From NCBI RefSeq assembly GCF_024125425.1, contig NZ_JAMXWN010000017.1, positions 1 through 59,397 of the forward strand: DNA of 59,397 bases, read 5' to 3'. The position numbers were made by a program, and so were the translations under genes. Source of the DNA: Sporolactobacillus kofuensis. Lineage in GTDB: Bacteria; Bacillota; Bacilli; Bacillales; Sporolactobacillaceae. Under the pieces are notes generated by a model. The model was not told where the DNA came from and ran no database searches. It saw nothing but the letters and a program-made list of their open reading frames with translations. How positions within the stretch are numbered: position 1 is the stretch's first letter; each line of letters starts with the position of its first letter. Positions 26,396 to 35,900 of this stretch are shown one piece after another.

Positions 26396-27274
26396 TTGAA
26401 AGTACTAGAGAAGGCACCGGCCAAAATCAACTTGTCTTTGGATGTCCTCGGCAAAAGAGACGATGGGTATCACGAAGTAAGAATGGTGATGACGTCCATT
26501 GATCTTGCTGATCGAGTGGAATGTGAGGATTTGCCGGAGGACACAATTTCGATCCGGACATCGGCACCTTATGTCCCTGAAGATGAACGTAATTTCGCTT
26601 ATCAAGCGGCAAAGTGCATAAAAGAAACCTATAATATCCACCGCGGCGTGGCTATTTCAATAAAAAAGAATATACCGGTTGCTGCCGGACTTGCAGGCGG
26701 AAGTACCGATGCAGCAGCAACGATACGTGCGTTAAATAGACTCTGGAATTTAGAAATGACTTATGAGGCAATGCTCGACATAGCGGTTCAGATTGGGTCT
26801 GATGTTGCCTTTTGTATTAAAGGGGGCACCGCGCTCGCTACGGGAAGAGGCGAGCAAATTGCTCCGCTTCCCTCACTGCCGCCGTGCTGGGTGATTTTGG
26901 TGAAACCGGCAGTATCCGTATCAACTGCACAAATTTATAAAGAGTTAGATAGCAAGTCCGCGGATCATCCGGATGTTGACGAGATGATTGAAGCGATCAA
27001 ACGCGAAGATTTTCTTGGCATTTGTCAATTACTCGGGAATACGCTTGAAGCAGTAACGATGAAAAAGGTTGCAGATATTGGAAAAATCAAGCAACATATG
27101 AAAACAATCGGTGCCGAGGGTATACTGATGAGCGGAAGTGGACCGACTGTCTTTGCCTTGACTCAACATGAATCGCGTATGCAGCGCCTGATCAATGGCA
27201 TGAAGGGCTACTGCTCACAAGTATTTGCTGTTCGCCTTTGCAAACCGTTCCCCCTCTTGTCTAAATACGAATAA
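26396..27274 (+). CDS. ispE: 4-diphosphocytidyl-2-C-methyl-D-erythritol kinase
   Basis: 292-residue GHMP kinase. EKAPAKINLSLDVLGKRDDGYHE spans about 4-26, the glycine-rich ATP loop is PVAAGLAGGSTDAAAT (about 94-109), and motif 3 LMSGSGPTVFAL is near 244. It performs the fourth step of the MEP isoprenoid pathway. The start is TTG 26396 after GTGGGGGA, which aligns the N-terminus with IspE. The purR promoter lies inside its last codons. Confidence 0.94.
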   Translation: MKVLEKAPAKINLSLDVLGKRDDGYHEVRMVMTSIDLADRVECEDLPEDTISIRTSAPYVPEDERNFAYQAAKCIKETYNIHRGVAISIKKNIPVAAGLAGGSTDAAATIRALNRLWNLEMTYEAMLDIAVQIGSDVAFCIKGGTALATGRGEQIAPLPSLPPCWVILVKPAVSVSTAQIYKELDSKSADHPDVDEMIEAIKREDFLGICQLLGNTLEAVTMKKVADIGKIKQHMKTIGAEGILMSGSGPTVFALTQHESRMQRLINGMKGYCSQVFAVRLCKPFPLLSKYE

Positions 27275-27306
27275 TGGTGTAGAATTGCCTTAAATTATTC
27301 GGATTT
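27257..27306 (+). promoter_or_regulatory. purR promoter with two inverted PurBoxes
   Basis: A sigma-A promoter TTGTCT (27257-27262), 17-bp spacer, TAGAAT (27280-27285) lies at the end of ispE. AAATACGAATAAT (27263-27275) fills the spacer, and ATTATTCGGATTT (27294-27306) covers the start region. The second, read in reverse, is AAATCCGAATAAT, so the two are an inverted pair matching the PurBox AWWWCCGAACWWT at 11 and 12 of 13 positions, 18 nt apart. This geometry fits autorepression by PurR. Confidence 0.75.
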
Positions 27307-27317
27307 GGAGGATTATC

Positions 27318-28160
27318 ATGAAACTTAAGCGAAGCAGCAGGCTCGTAGACATGACAGAATATCTGCTGCGCCATCCTCATCAGGTCATTCCGCTTTCCTA
27401 TTTTTCGGAACGATATGCCTCCGCCAAATCCTCGATAAGCGAAGATCTGACGATTATTAAGGAGAATTTTGAGACTCAGGAAATTGGACGGCTTCAAACG
27501 CAGGCGGGAGCTACCGGCGGTGTCTGTTACATGCCCAGTATGGGGAGAACGGAAGCCGCGCAGCTCCTTAGCGATCTACGAGAGCAAATGACTCAGGAGG
27601 ATCGACTACTTCCTGGTGGTTATTTGTATATGACAGATATCCTTGGAAAACCTGAATACATCAATGCGATCGGCCGTCTCATTGCATCGGTTTTTAGTGA
27701 CAAGCAATTGGATGCAGTGATGACGATGGAGACAAAAGGGATCCCTCTTGCTTATGCAGTCGCTTCCCAATGCAGTGTTCCGGTTGTTGTTGTGCGTCGG
27801 AGTAGCAAGGTAACTGAAGGTTCGACAGTAAGCATTAATTATATCTCAGGTTCCTCAAAACGAATTCAGACAATGGTTCTTCCACGACGAAGCCTTCACG
27901 AACATGCGCGCGTGCTCATTGTTGATGACTTCATGAAGGCAGGCGGCACAATGAAGGGCATGATGAACATGATCAAGGAATTTGGTGGCGAAGTTGCCGG
28001 CATGGCGGTCTTTGTTGAAAAGAAGGACGAAGTTCCAAAACTGGTTGATCAATATGTTTCCCTCCTAAAATTATCTATTCCGGAACAAGAAGGCATGCTG
28101 ACCATTGAAAACGGTAATGTTGACGAATGGTTGTCAAAATCACTACTTTCCCACAAATGA
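27318..28160 (+). CDS. purR: Purine operon repressor PurR
   Basis: 280 residues. The N-terminal winged helix (KLKRSSRLVDMTEYLLRHP, about 2-20, through about 70) is followed by a phosphoribosyltransferase-fold domain with the PRPP motif VLIVDDFMKAGGTMKG (about 199-214). PurR represses purine genes and is released by PRPP. Its own promoter carries paired PurBoxes. TTGGAGG precedes the ATG. The yabJ gene that follows in B. subtilis is missing. Confidence 0.95.
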   Translation: MKLKRSSRLVDMTEYLLRHPHQVIPLSYFSERYASAKSSISEDLTIIKENFETQEIGRLQTQAGATGGVCYMPSMGRTEAAQLLSDLREQMTQEDRLLPGGYLYMTDILGKPEYINAIGRLIASVFSDKQLDAVMTMETKGIPLAYAVASQCSVPVVVVRRSSKVTEGSTVSINYISGSSKRIQTMVLPRRSLHEHARVLIVDDFMKAGGTMKGMMNMIKEFGGEVAGMAVFVEKKDEVPKLVDQYVSLLKLSIPEQEGMLTIENGNVDEWLSKSLLSHK

Positions 28161-28238
28161 AAAAAGAGATCTTTTGTAAATCTGACTACCCCATTTGATC
28201 TGATGCAAAAATATTTGTTTTTTCTTTTAGTACTATGC

Positions 28239-28265
28239 AGGATTTTCCACTTTTTGTGTTGAAAC
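28239..28265 (+). promoter_or_regulatory. Probable sigma-H promoter of spoVG
   Basis: GCAGGATTT with AGGATTT at 28239-28245, 15 nt, then GAAAC (28261-28265) resembles the sigma-H pattern RWAGGAWTT...GAAT. It lies in the same position as the known B. subtilis spoVG promoter, including an A/T-rich stretch just upstream (28207-28229). Confidence 0.62.
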
Positions 28266-28310
28266 AAGTATTTAGAATAACGCATAAGGGAAAAGGGTGG
28301 TGTCTTATTA

Positions 28311-28601
28311 ATGGAAATTACAGATGTCAGACTGCGGCTTGTGCATACTGACGGGCGCATGCGAGCGATTGCTTCGATTACCATCGACAAAGAATTTGTG
28401 GTTCACGATATTCGGGTGATTGATGGCAACAACGGTACTTTCGTCGCTATGCCGAGTAAGCGGACACCTGACGGGGAGTTTAGGGATATTGCCCATCCCA
28501 TCACATCAGGGACTAGAGAGAAAATTCAATCTGCAATACTTAATGAATACGAGCATGCGTGTGAAGGTGATCCTTCATTTGAACAGGCAGGTGCTTCGTG
28601 A
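28311..28601 (+). CDS. spoVG: Regulator SpoVG
   Basis: 96 residues. [31 protein letters not shown] and [20 protein letters not shown] are highly conserved in SpoVG, a nucleic-acid-binding protein linked to septation control, cortex formation and, in other Firmicutes, virulence and RNA-level regulation. GGGTGGTG precedes the ATG. Expression is predicted to depend on sigma-H. Confidence 0.96.
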   Translation: MEITDVRLRLVHTDGRMRAIASITIDKEFVVHDIRVIDGNNGTFVAMPSKRTPDGEFRDIAHPITSGTREKIQSAILNEYEHACEGDPSFEQAGAS

Positions 28602-28617
28602 TATAGGGTGTAGATAC

Positions 28618-28648
28618 AAAAAAGGAACCTTAATGGGTTCCTTTTTTC
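28618..28648 (+). terminator. Intrinsic terminator after spoVG
   Basis: AAAAAAGGAACC pairs perfectly with GGTTCCTTTTTT around TTAAT. Confidence 0.92.
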
Positions 28649-28696
28649 TTAAATGAAAACGAAAAACAGATTCTATCAACTTTCGTTAATGTTGTC

Positions 28697-28725
28697 TTGA
28701 AAAAGGGGTGTTTTTAAGCTATAGT
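28697..28725 (+). promoter_or_regulatory. Sigma-A promoter of glmU
   Basis: TTGAAA (28697-28702), 17-bp spacer, TATAGT (28720-28725), 44 nt before the glmU start. Confidence 0.65.
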
Positions 28726-28769
28726 CTAAAATGGACGCTAAGGATCAGCGAAAGCTATGGGGGTTCATC

Positions 28770-30149
28770 ATGTCAAATCGTTATGCGATCATTCTGGCTG
28801 CCGGTAAGGGCACTCGGATGAAGTCGAAATTATATAAAGTATTGCATCAGGTCTGTGGAAAACCAATGATACGCCATGTTGTTGACGAGACTCGCAAAGC
28901 TGATTTTTCTAAACTCTATGTCATTGTTGGACACGGAGCAGATGCGGTTGCAGCGACTGTAGGAAATGAAGGCGAATGTCTCTTACAGAAGGAACAATTG
29001 GGGACGGGTCATGCGGTTCTTCAGGCTGCAGATCAACTCGCCGATGTTGATGGAACGACGGTTGTACTGAATGGGGATACGCCGCTCATTACACATCAGA
29101 CCATCGAAAAGTTGATGCGTATTCAAGAAGAGCAAGCTGCAGCTGCAGCGGTACTCACAGCGATGGTTGACGACCCGACAGGCTATGGACGAATCATTCG
29201 GGATGAGTCCGGCAATGTTGCGAAAATTGTCGAAGAAAAAGATGCGAATTCCGACGAAAAAAGGGTAAAAGAGATAAACACGGGTATTTATAGTTTTGAT
29301 AACCGAAAGCTCTTTCGTTTGCTAAAGCAGGTAACCAATAATAATGCCCAAGGTGAATATTACCTGCCTGATGTCATTAGTCTCCTCGTCCAAAGTTCTG
29401 AAAAGGTGACGGTGTATACAACGGAACACTTTGAGGAAACTGTGGGTGTTAATGACAGAATTCAACTGGCTGCCGCAGGGAAATATATGCAAGAACGGAT
29501 TAACAGAAACATGATGGAAAATGGTGTAACGCTTATTGATCCGGACTCGACATATCTATCGGCAGAATGCACAATCGGCAAGGATACGATCATTTATCCT
29601 GGAACGGTCGTTACCGGAGCATCACATATCGGCAATGGCTGCATTATTGGCCCGCATTCACAAATCAAGAACTGCGCGGTTGGTGATGAGACAGAGATTG
29701 ATCAATCGGTGCTCGAGGACAGCTGGATTGGCAGCCAAGTACAGATTGGACCTTTCGCTCATATTCGCCCGTTGTCCAAGATCCATGATCAAGCAAAAGT
29801 AGGTAACTTTGTTGAAGTGAAGAACACGGAAATTGGAGAACGGAGCAAAGCTTCACACCTGACTTACCTAGGTGATGCTACACTGGGCAAAGACGTCAAC
29901 ATGGGTTGTGGAACCATCACAGTTAATTATGATGGCAAAAACAAATTTGCAACAAAAATTGGTGATGGTGCATTCATCGGCTGCAACGCCAATCTTATTG
30001 CACCGGTCACAATTGGTGATGGCGCATTTGTTGCCGCCGGCTCCACCATTACTAAATCAGTGAATGACAATGCACTTGCCATCGCAAGATCCAGACAAAC
30101 TAATAAAGAAGACTATGCCTTAAAATTGAATTACAGGGTAAACCATTAA
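28770..30149 (+). CDS. glmU: Bifunctional GlcNAc-1-P uridyltransferase / GlcN-1-P acetyltransferase
   Basis: 459 residues. The N-terminal pyrophosphorylase domain has [14 protein letters not shown] (about 8-21) and LNGDTPLI (about 100). The C-terminal left-handed beta-helix acetyltransferase runs from about residue 250 to the end (hexapeptide repeats, e.g. [11 protein letters not shown], and [10 protein letters not shown]). It makes UDP-GlcNAc for peptidoglycan. ATG 28770 after GGGGG replaces an upstream in-frame ATG at 28731 that sits on the transcription start. prs follows after 17 nt. Confidence 0.95.
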   Translation: MSNRYAIILAAGKGTRMKSKLYKVLHQVCGKPMIRHVVDETRKADFSKLYVIVGHGADAVAATVGNEGECLLQKEQLGTGHAVLQAADQLADVDGTTVVLNGDTPLITHQTIEKLMRIQEEQAAAAAVLTAMVDDPTGYGRIIRDESGNVAKIVEEKDANSDEKRVKEINTGIYSFDNRKLFRLLKQVTNNNAQGEYYLPDVISLLVQSSEKVTVYTTEHFEETVGVNDRIQLAAAGKYMQERINRNMMENGVTLIDPDSTYLSAECTIGKDTIIYPGTVVTGASHIGNGCIIGPHSQIKNCAVGDETEIDQSVLEDSWIGSQVQIGPFAHIRPLSKIHDQAKVGNFVEVKNTEIGERSKASHLTYLGDATLGKDVNMGCGTITVNYDGKNKFATKIGDGAFIGCNANLIAPVTIGDGAFVAAGSTITKSVNDNALAIARSRQTNKEDYALKLNYRVNH

Positions 30150-30166
30150 CTGGAGGGAACCATTAG

Positions 30167-31117
30167 ATGGTCAGCTATTTAGATCCAAATTTGAAAGTAT
30201 TCAGCCTCAATTCCAATCCTGATCTTGCCAAGCAAATTGCCGAACACATCGGCATTAAACTCGGAAAATGTATTGTGTCATCGTTCAGTGATGGCGAAAT
30301 ACAAATCAGTATTGAAGAGAGTATCCGAGGTAGTGAAGTTTATGTCATCCAGTCCACAAGCGATCCGGTCAACCAACACCTGATGGAATTACTGATCATG
30401 ATTGATGCATTGAAAAGAGCATCCGCAAAAACAATCAATTTGGTTATTCCTTACTATGGTTATGCACGTCAAGACCGTAAAGCGCGTGCAAGAGAACCGA
30501 TTACAGCAAAACTTGTGGCAAATCTGCTGGAAACAGCAGGAGCAACACGTGTCTTGACACTGGATCTTCATGCACCACAAATCCAAGGATTCTTTGATAT
30601 TCCGGTGGATCAATTGCTTGGTGTTCCGACACTGTCTGAATACTTTATGAGCAAACAACTTGATGATATTGTGGTTGTTTCCCCTGATCATGGCGGCGTG
30701 ACGCGCGCTAGAAAAATGGCTGACCGCCTCAAGGCTCCGATTGCAATCATTGATAAACGCCGTCCTCGGCCAAATGTTTCGGAAGTCATGAACATTATTG
30801 GTGATATTCAAGGGAAAACCTGTATTATTATTGATGACATTATTGACACGGCAGGAACGATTACGCTAGCGGCCAATGCATTGGTTGAGCGTGGCGCTAA
30901 AAAGGTGTATGCTTGCTGTACACACCCTGTCTTGTCGGGTCCCGCAATCGAACGTATTCAGGCATCTGCAATCAGCGAATTGGTTGTAACAAATACGATT
31001 CCACTGCCTGAAGAGAAAAAGACTGACAAAATTGTGCAACTGTCTGTTGCGCCGCTGATTGGAGAAGCAATTATCAGAATTCATGAGAAGCTCTCAGTCA
31101 GCCGGTTGTTTAATTAA
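30167..31117 (+). CDS. prs: Ribose-phosphate pyrophosphokinase
   Basis: 316 residues. [15 protein letters not shown] near 16, [13 protein letters not shown] (about 40-52), [17 protein letters not shown] (about 97-113) and the PRPP motif [14 protein letters not shown] (about 218-231) identify PRPP synthetase. It supplies PRPP for purine, pyrimidine, histidine and tryptophan synthesis, and PRPP is the effector of PurR encoded 2 kb upstream. GGAGGG precedes the ATG. It is probably co-transcribed with glmU. Confidence 0.96.
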   Translation: MVSYLDPNLKVFSLNSNPDLAKQIAEHIGIKLGKCIVSSFSDGEIQISIEESIRGSEVYVIQSTSDPVNQHLMELLIMIDALKRASAKTINLVIPYYGYARQDRKARAREPITAKLVANLLETAGATRVLTLDLHAPQIQGFFDIPVDQLLGVPTLSEYFMSKQLDDIVVVSPDHGGVTRARKMADRLKAPIAIIDKRRPRPNVSEVMNIIGDIQGKTCIIIDDIIDTAGTITLAANALVERGAKKVYACCTHPVLSGPAIERIQASAISELVVTNTIPLPEEKKTDKIVQLSVAPLIGEAIIRIHEKLSVSRLFN

Positions 31118-31209
31118 GATTGAACGGAATTTAGTGTAATACAGGGTTAGATAAGATGTACTAGTTAAAAAAATATTAAAGATGGATTTAATGAAAGGGA
31201 GTGCAACGC

Positions 31210-31836
31210 ATGGCAACATTAAATGCGGTAATTCGTGACGACTTTAGAAAGTCATATGCAAAGAAATTGAGAAATGAAGGTAAGATTCCGTCCGTGGTTT
31301 ATGGAAAAACAGTTGGCAATGCCTCTGTATCCGTTGATGCAGGTGCGGTAAGCAAGTTGTTCCGTAGCGAAGGGCGAAATGCAATTATCAATCTGGACAT
31401 TGAAGGTAAGAAGTCCTACACCGTCATGGCTCACGAACTTCAGTTCGACCCATTGAAAGCGACTGTTCGCCATATCGATTTTCTAGAAATTAATATGAAC
31501 GAAGAAATTGATGCAGTCGTACCAGTTGTACTCCAAGGTGCTGAAACTGTTGAAGCAGGAGACGTTGTACTTAACCACCAGTTATCTGAACTGACGGTAC
31601 GTGCACTCCCTAATGATCTGCCAAGTGCCATTGAAGTCAATGTGTCCAAGCTAACGGTTGGAGATGCAATTCGTATCAGCGATCTTGCTTCAGAAGCAAG
31701 CAATTACACAATTCTTGGTGATCCAGAAGACGTTGTTGTTACACTTTCTTATGGTGCCCAAGTAGCTGAAGAACCTGCAGCAGCAGCTGATACTGCAGAA
31801 CCTGCAGCAGCAGCAGATGAAAACGCAGCAGAATAA
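31210..31836 (+). CDS. ctc: 50S ribosomal protein bL25, Ctc-type
   Basis: 208 residues. The N-terminal L25 5S-rRNA-binding domain (1-92, LRNEGKIPSVVYGK, ...HELQFDPLKATVRHIDF) is followed by the TL5-type C-terminal beta domain (VPVVLQGAETV..., about 98-190) and an Ala/Glu-rich tail with two EPAAAAD repeats. In B. subtilis Ctc is a general-stress protein under sigma-B; I could not find a sigma-B promoter here. AAAGGGAG selects ATG 31210 rather than GTG 31201. Confidence 0.94.
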   Translation: MATLNAVIRDDFRKSYAKKLRNEGKIPSVVYGKTVGNASVSVDAGAVSKLFRSEGRNAIINLDIEGKKSYTVMAHELQFDPLKATVRHIDFLEINMNEEIDAVVPVVLQGAETVEAGDVVLNHQLSELTVRALPNDLPSAIEVNVSKLTVGDAIRISDLASEASNYTILGDPEDVVVTLSYGAQVAEEPAAAADTAEPAAAADENAAE

Positions 31837-31857
31837 GCAAATTGGAATAAATGGGGA

Positions 31858-31887
31858 AGGACGTAACCAATGCGTTACGTCTTTTTT
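31858..31887 (+). terminator. Intrinsic terminator after ctc
   Basis: GACGTAAC (31860-31867) pairs perfectly with GTTACGTC (31874-31881), followed by TTTTTT. Confidence 0.85.
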
Positions 31888-32129
31888 CACAAGTAAAGAA
31901 AGTATATGCGCTTAAAGCAGAGGTTGTGAACCAAATGCGTAGGTGCGCGATTCCTGCGAGCAACAGGAGCGTCATCAAAACCAGGCATGGTTTTTCTAGA
32001 TAGAAAAAAGTTAGTGATAACATTTTTTGCTTAAACGTGCAGCAGAGATGTGGGACGCCCGCGGCAAGCGGACGATCAAAGCACAATGAATACAAAATAA
32101 GGACTGGGCAGTTTTTGCCCGGTTTTTCG
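31888..32129 (+). repeat. Dispersed intergenic element, copy D (internally deleted) behind a decayed copy
   Basis: 31888-32000 looks like a decayed copy: an AAGTAAAGAAAGTATATGCG head and an AAAACC/GGTTTTT hairpin end. 32001-32129 is clearer: GCAGCAGAGATGTGGGACGC joined directly to CCGCGGCAAGCG, with everything between the first arm of stem 1 and stem 2 missing. It ends in a full tail with CTGGGC (32104-32109) / GCCCGG (32117-32122) and TTTTTC. From 32130 to 32258 I see no gene or recognisable site. Confidence 0.65.
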
Positions 32130-32274
32130 CATATCATAAAGCATCTTGAGTAATCGAATAGTTATGATGATCCGGATAGTTACAGCACGGGTGTGTTCGG
32201 TAGAGAACGAAGTTACTCAGTAGCTGTCATCGACTTGGTGAAGTCAAGTGATCTAATGAAAGAGAGGAAGTAGC

Positions 32275-32844
32275 GTGAAAGTCATCGTTGGACTTGGGAA
32301 CCCTGGTTCTGAATATGCCCATACAAGGCATAACATAGGTTTTGAAGTCATTGATTTGCTCAGTAATCAATTTGGAATTTCACTAACAAAGACAAAATTC
32401 AATGCATTATTTGGAAAAGGGACGGTTGACGGGCAAGAACTTTTGCTCGTGAAGCCGCTTACTTATATGAATGCTTCAGGAGAAGCAATCGGACCATTGT
32501 TGCACTTCTTTAAATTGTCAGCAGAAGACTTACTGGTAATTCAGGATGATATGGATTTACCAGTTGGAAAAATTCGGCTAAGACAAAAAGGAAGTGCAGG
32601 GGGACATAACGGTATCAAATCGCTGATTCAGCATGTGAAAACGCAAGAATTTGCTCGCATCAAAGTTGGCATTGGCCATCCACAGCACACTCATGACGCG
32701 GTTGTCCGCTATGTACTACAAGGATTTTCAGCGGATGAACAAATGGACATTGACTCAGCTATGGAACGTGCTTCCAAAGCAGCACGTGCTTGGATGACGT
32801 TACCTTTTGCACAGGTGATGAATACGTATAATGCGAATAAGTAA
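32275..32844 (+). CDS. pth: Peptidyl-tRNA hydrolase
   Basis: 189 residues (spoVC in B. subtilis). VGLGNPGSEYAHTRHNIGFEV (its first residue about 5; catalytic His about 20), PLTYMNASG (about 62-70), DDMDLPVGKIRLR (about 92-104) and GSAGGHNGIKSL (about 107) are invariant Pth motifs. It recycles peptidyl-tRNA released from ribosomes. The start is GTG 32275 after AGAGAGGAAG. The fin gene that separates pth and mfd in B. subtilis is absent. Confidence 0.95.
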   Translation: MKVIVGLGNPGSEYAHTRHNIGFEVIDLLSNQFGISLTKTKFNALFGKGTVDGQELLLVKPLTYMNASGEAIGPLLHFFKLSAEDLLVIQDDMDLPVGKIRLRQKGSAGGHNGIKSLIQHVKTQEFARIKVGIGHPQHTHDAVVRYVLQGFSADEQMDIDSAMERASKAARAWMTLPFAQVMNTYNANK

Positions 32845-32911
32845 ACGGATACGCGGGCATAATCATAGAAGTTTATTTTGGTATATTAAGGTTCTGAGTA
32901 ATCACTGCAGG

Positions 32912-32938
32912 GCTTTGGCTTACGCCAAAGCGTTTTTC
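32912..32938 (+). terminator. Intrinsic terminator between pth and mfd
   Basis: GCTTTGGC (32912-32919) pairs perfectly with GCCAAAGC (32924-32931) around TTAC, followed by GTTTTTC. It ends only 25 nt before mfd, so mfd expression presumably depends on readthrough or on a promoter not seen. Confidence 0.85.
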
Positions 32939-32963
32939 GGTTTTATGAAAGCGAGGGTAGCCA

Positions 32964-35900
32964 ATGCTTGGCCTGAGCCATTATTATCAACAACACATTG
33001 ATGAGTTACACACGGTCCTAGAAGGTTATGAGCAAGGCATGCTGCAACAACTGGTTTCCGGACTGTCCGGGGGTGCAAAATCCCTGTGGATCGCCTCGCT
33101 TTATCAGCAAAGGCAGCAAGCATCTGTGGTTGTTACACACAATCTCTATCAAGGACAGAAACTTTATAATGATTTGGAAGGATTAATAGATTCAGAGGAT
33201 TTGCTGCTTTACCCAGCGAATGATTTAATTGCCTCCGAATTAGCTGTTGCCAGTCCCGAACTATTAGCTCAACGTATCGACGTCCTGAACCGTCTCGCAC
33301 AAAATCAGAAGTGTTTGGTGATTATTCCGGTTGCTGGACTGAAGAAATTACTGGCGCCATTGTATTTGTGGAAGGCAAGCTTGATTCGTTTTGAAACAGG
33401 CAAGAAGATTGCTCTTGATGACTTACTACACAAATTGATTGCGATCGGCTATGAACGCGAAACGATGGTTACCGGTCCGGGGCAGTTTAGCATACGCGGG
33501 GGCATTATTGATATTTTTCCATTAACTGAGGAACACCCAATTCGTATTGAATTGTTTGATGATGAGATCGATTCTGTTCGCTTTTTCGACAGTGAATCCC
33601 AGAGATCTCTAGAAATGATTCAAGGGAGTGTGCGGATCGGTCCAGCACGTGAACTTTTACTTTATGAGGAAAACTATGCAACAGCCGTGGAAAAGCTTGA
33701 ACATGCATTCGCGCAGACACTTTCCAAGATGAAGGATCAAAAGGCACAGGAACTGCTTAATGAGCGGGTCGGTGCTGATCGTGAAGCATTGAAGCAGCAC
33801 CAACCATTTAGTGGAATGGTCAAGTATGCTTCTTTGTTCTATAGCAAGAAGACGACCATTTATGATTATTTGCCGGACAATGCTTTAGTTATTTTTGATG
33901 AAATCAGCCGAATTCAGGAAATGTCCGAACAATTGGATCGTGAAGAAGGTGAGTGGCAGGTTGATATGCTGCAACGAGGGGAAATCGTTGCCGACTTGCC
34001 AATCACGATGGACTGGCCACAATTGACGGAGCGTCTCACGGGTCCGCTACTTCTTCTTTCTCTTTTTCTTCGTTATCATGGACAATTTCAGCCGCAAAAT
34101 GTCATCAGCATGACATGCCGTGCCATGCAGAATTTTCATGGGCAGATCCCGCTCCTTAAGACCGAAGTGGAGCGTTGGCAGAAGGGCGGTTTTGCCGTAA
34201 CCTTTCTTGCTTCAGATATTGAGCGGGCGAAACGACTGGCTCAAGTTCTGTCAGATTATGGTGTACCGGCAGAATTGGTTGAGCAGGAGACGCCGCCGGT
34301 TCATGGGATCAGTCAAATCACCGTAGGTCATTTTGAGAATGGTTTTGAGTTGCCGCTTAAGAAAATTGCGGTCGTAACTGAACGTGAAGTCTTCACAAAG
34401 AAGGCTGCGAAGGCGGCCACTCATAAAGGGAAAAAATTATCGAATGCAGAACGGCTGAAAAATTATAGTGAGCTCAAAGTCGGTGATTATGTTGTACACG
34501 TCGATCATGGTATCGGTCGTTATGCGGGCATTGAGACACTAGAAGTCAATGGGACACATAAAGACTATTTACAAATTATCTATAAAGGCAACGATAAGCT
34601 CTATGTCCCCGTCGAACATATCGATCAAGTCCAGAAATATGTGAGTTCGGAAGGCAAAGAACCGAAAATCTATGCCCTCGGTGGCAGTGAGTGGAAGAAA
34701 GTTAAGAGCAAGGCACGTACCTCTATCCAAGATATTGCAGATGATTTAATCAAGCTCTATGCGCAACGCGAAGCGAGCAAGGGCTATGCCTTTTCTAAAG
34801 ATGAGGAAGCTCAGCAGGAATTCGAAGCTGCTTTCCCATATCAGGAAACGGTAGACCAGCTTCAGGCCATTGAAGAAATCAAGAAAGATATGGAAAAAGA
34901 AAAACCAATGGATCGTTTGCTTTGCGGGGATGTTGGTTACGGTAAAACAGAAGTTGCCTTGCGTGCTGCTTTTAAGGCCATCGCAGACGGTAAACAAGTT
35001 GCTCTCCTTGTACCAACGACTATTTTGGCGCAACAGCATTTTGAAACGGCGCGTGAGCGATTTGAAGATTTTCCGGTATCGATTGGGTTACTTAGCCGTT
35101 TTCGATCAAGAAAAGAACAAACCGAGACGCTTAAGGGATTAAAGGCAGGCACCGTGGATTTAGTGATTGGGACGCATCGGTTGCTTTCAAAAGATGTCCA
35201 ATATAAGGATCTTGGTTTGCTCATTGTCGATGAAGAACAACGGTTTGGTGTCACACATAAGGAAAAAATTAAGCAGTTAAAAGCAAATATTGATGTGTTG
35301 ACGCTGACGGCGACACCGATTCCACGTACACTGCATATGTCTATGCTTGGTGTCCGCGATCTGTCGATTATTGAAACGCCGCCGGAAAATCGATTCCCAG
35401 TACAAACTTTTGTGATGGAATACAACGCTTCGCTGATTAAGGAAGCGATTGAGCGGGAAATGGCACGTGGGGGTCAAGTCTATTTCCTTTATAATCGGGT
35501 AGAATCAATTCAACATATGGCGGAAATGATTTCAAGTCTTGTACCGGATGCGGCAGTGACTTATGCACACGGCCAGATGAAAGAATCTGAGTTGGAATCC
35601 GCAATGATCGATTTTCTCGATGGAAATGATGATGTACTGGTCAGCACGACAATCATTGAAACAGGTGTTGATATTCCAAACGTTAATACATTGATTGTTT
35701 ACGATGCCGACCGCATGGGTCTGTCGCAGTTGTACCAACTACGCGGCCGCGTTGGCCGTTCTAACCGCGTTGCGTATGCGTACTTTACATATCAACGCGA
35801 TAAAGTAATGAATGAGGTTGCCGAGAAACGACTTCAGGCAATTAAAGAATTTACAGAGCTGGGTTCCGGATTTAAAATTGCAATGCGTGATCTGTCGATT

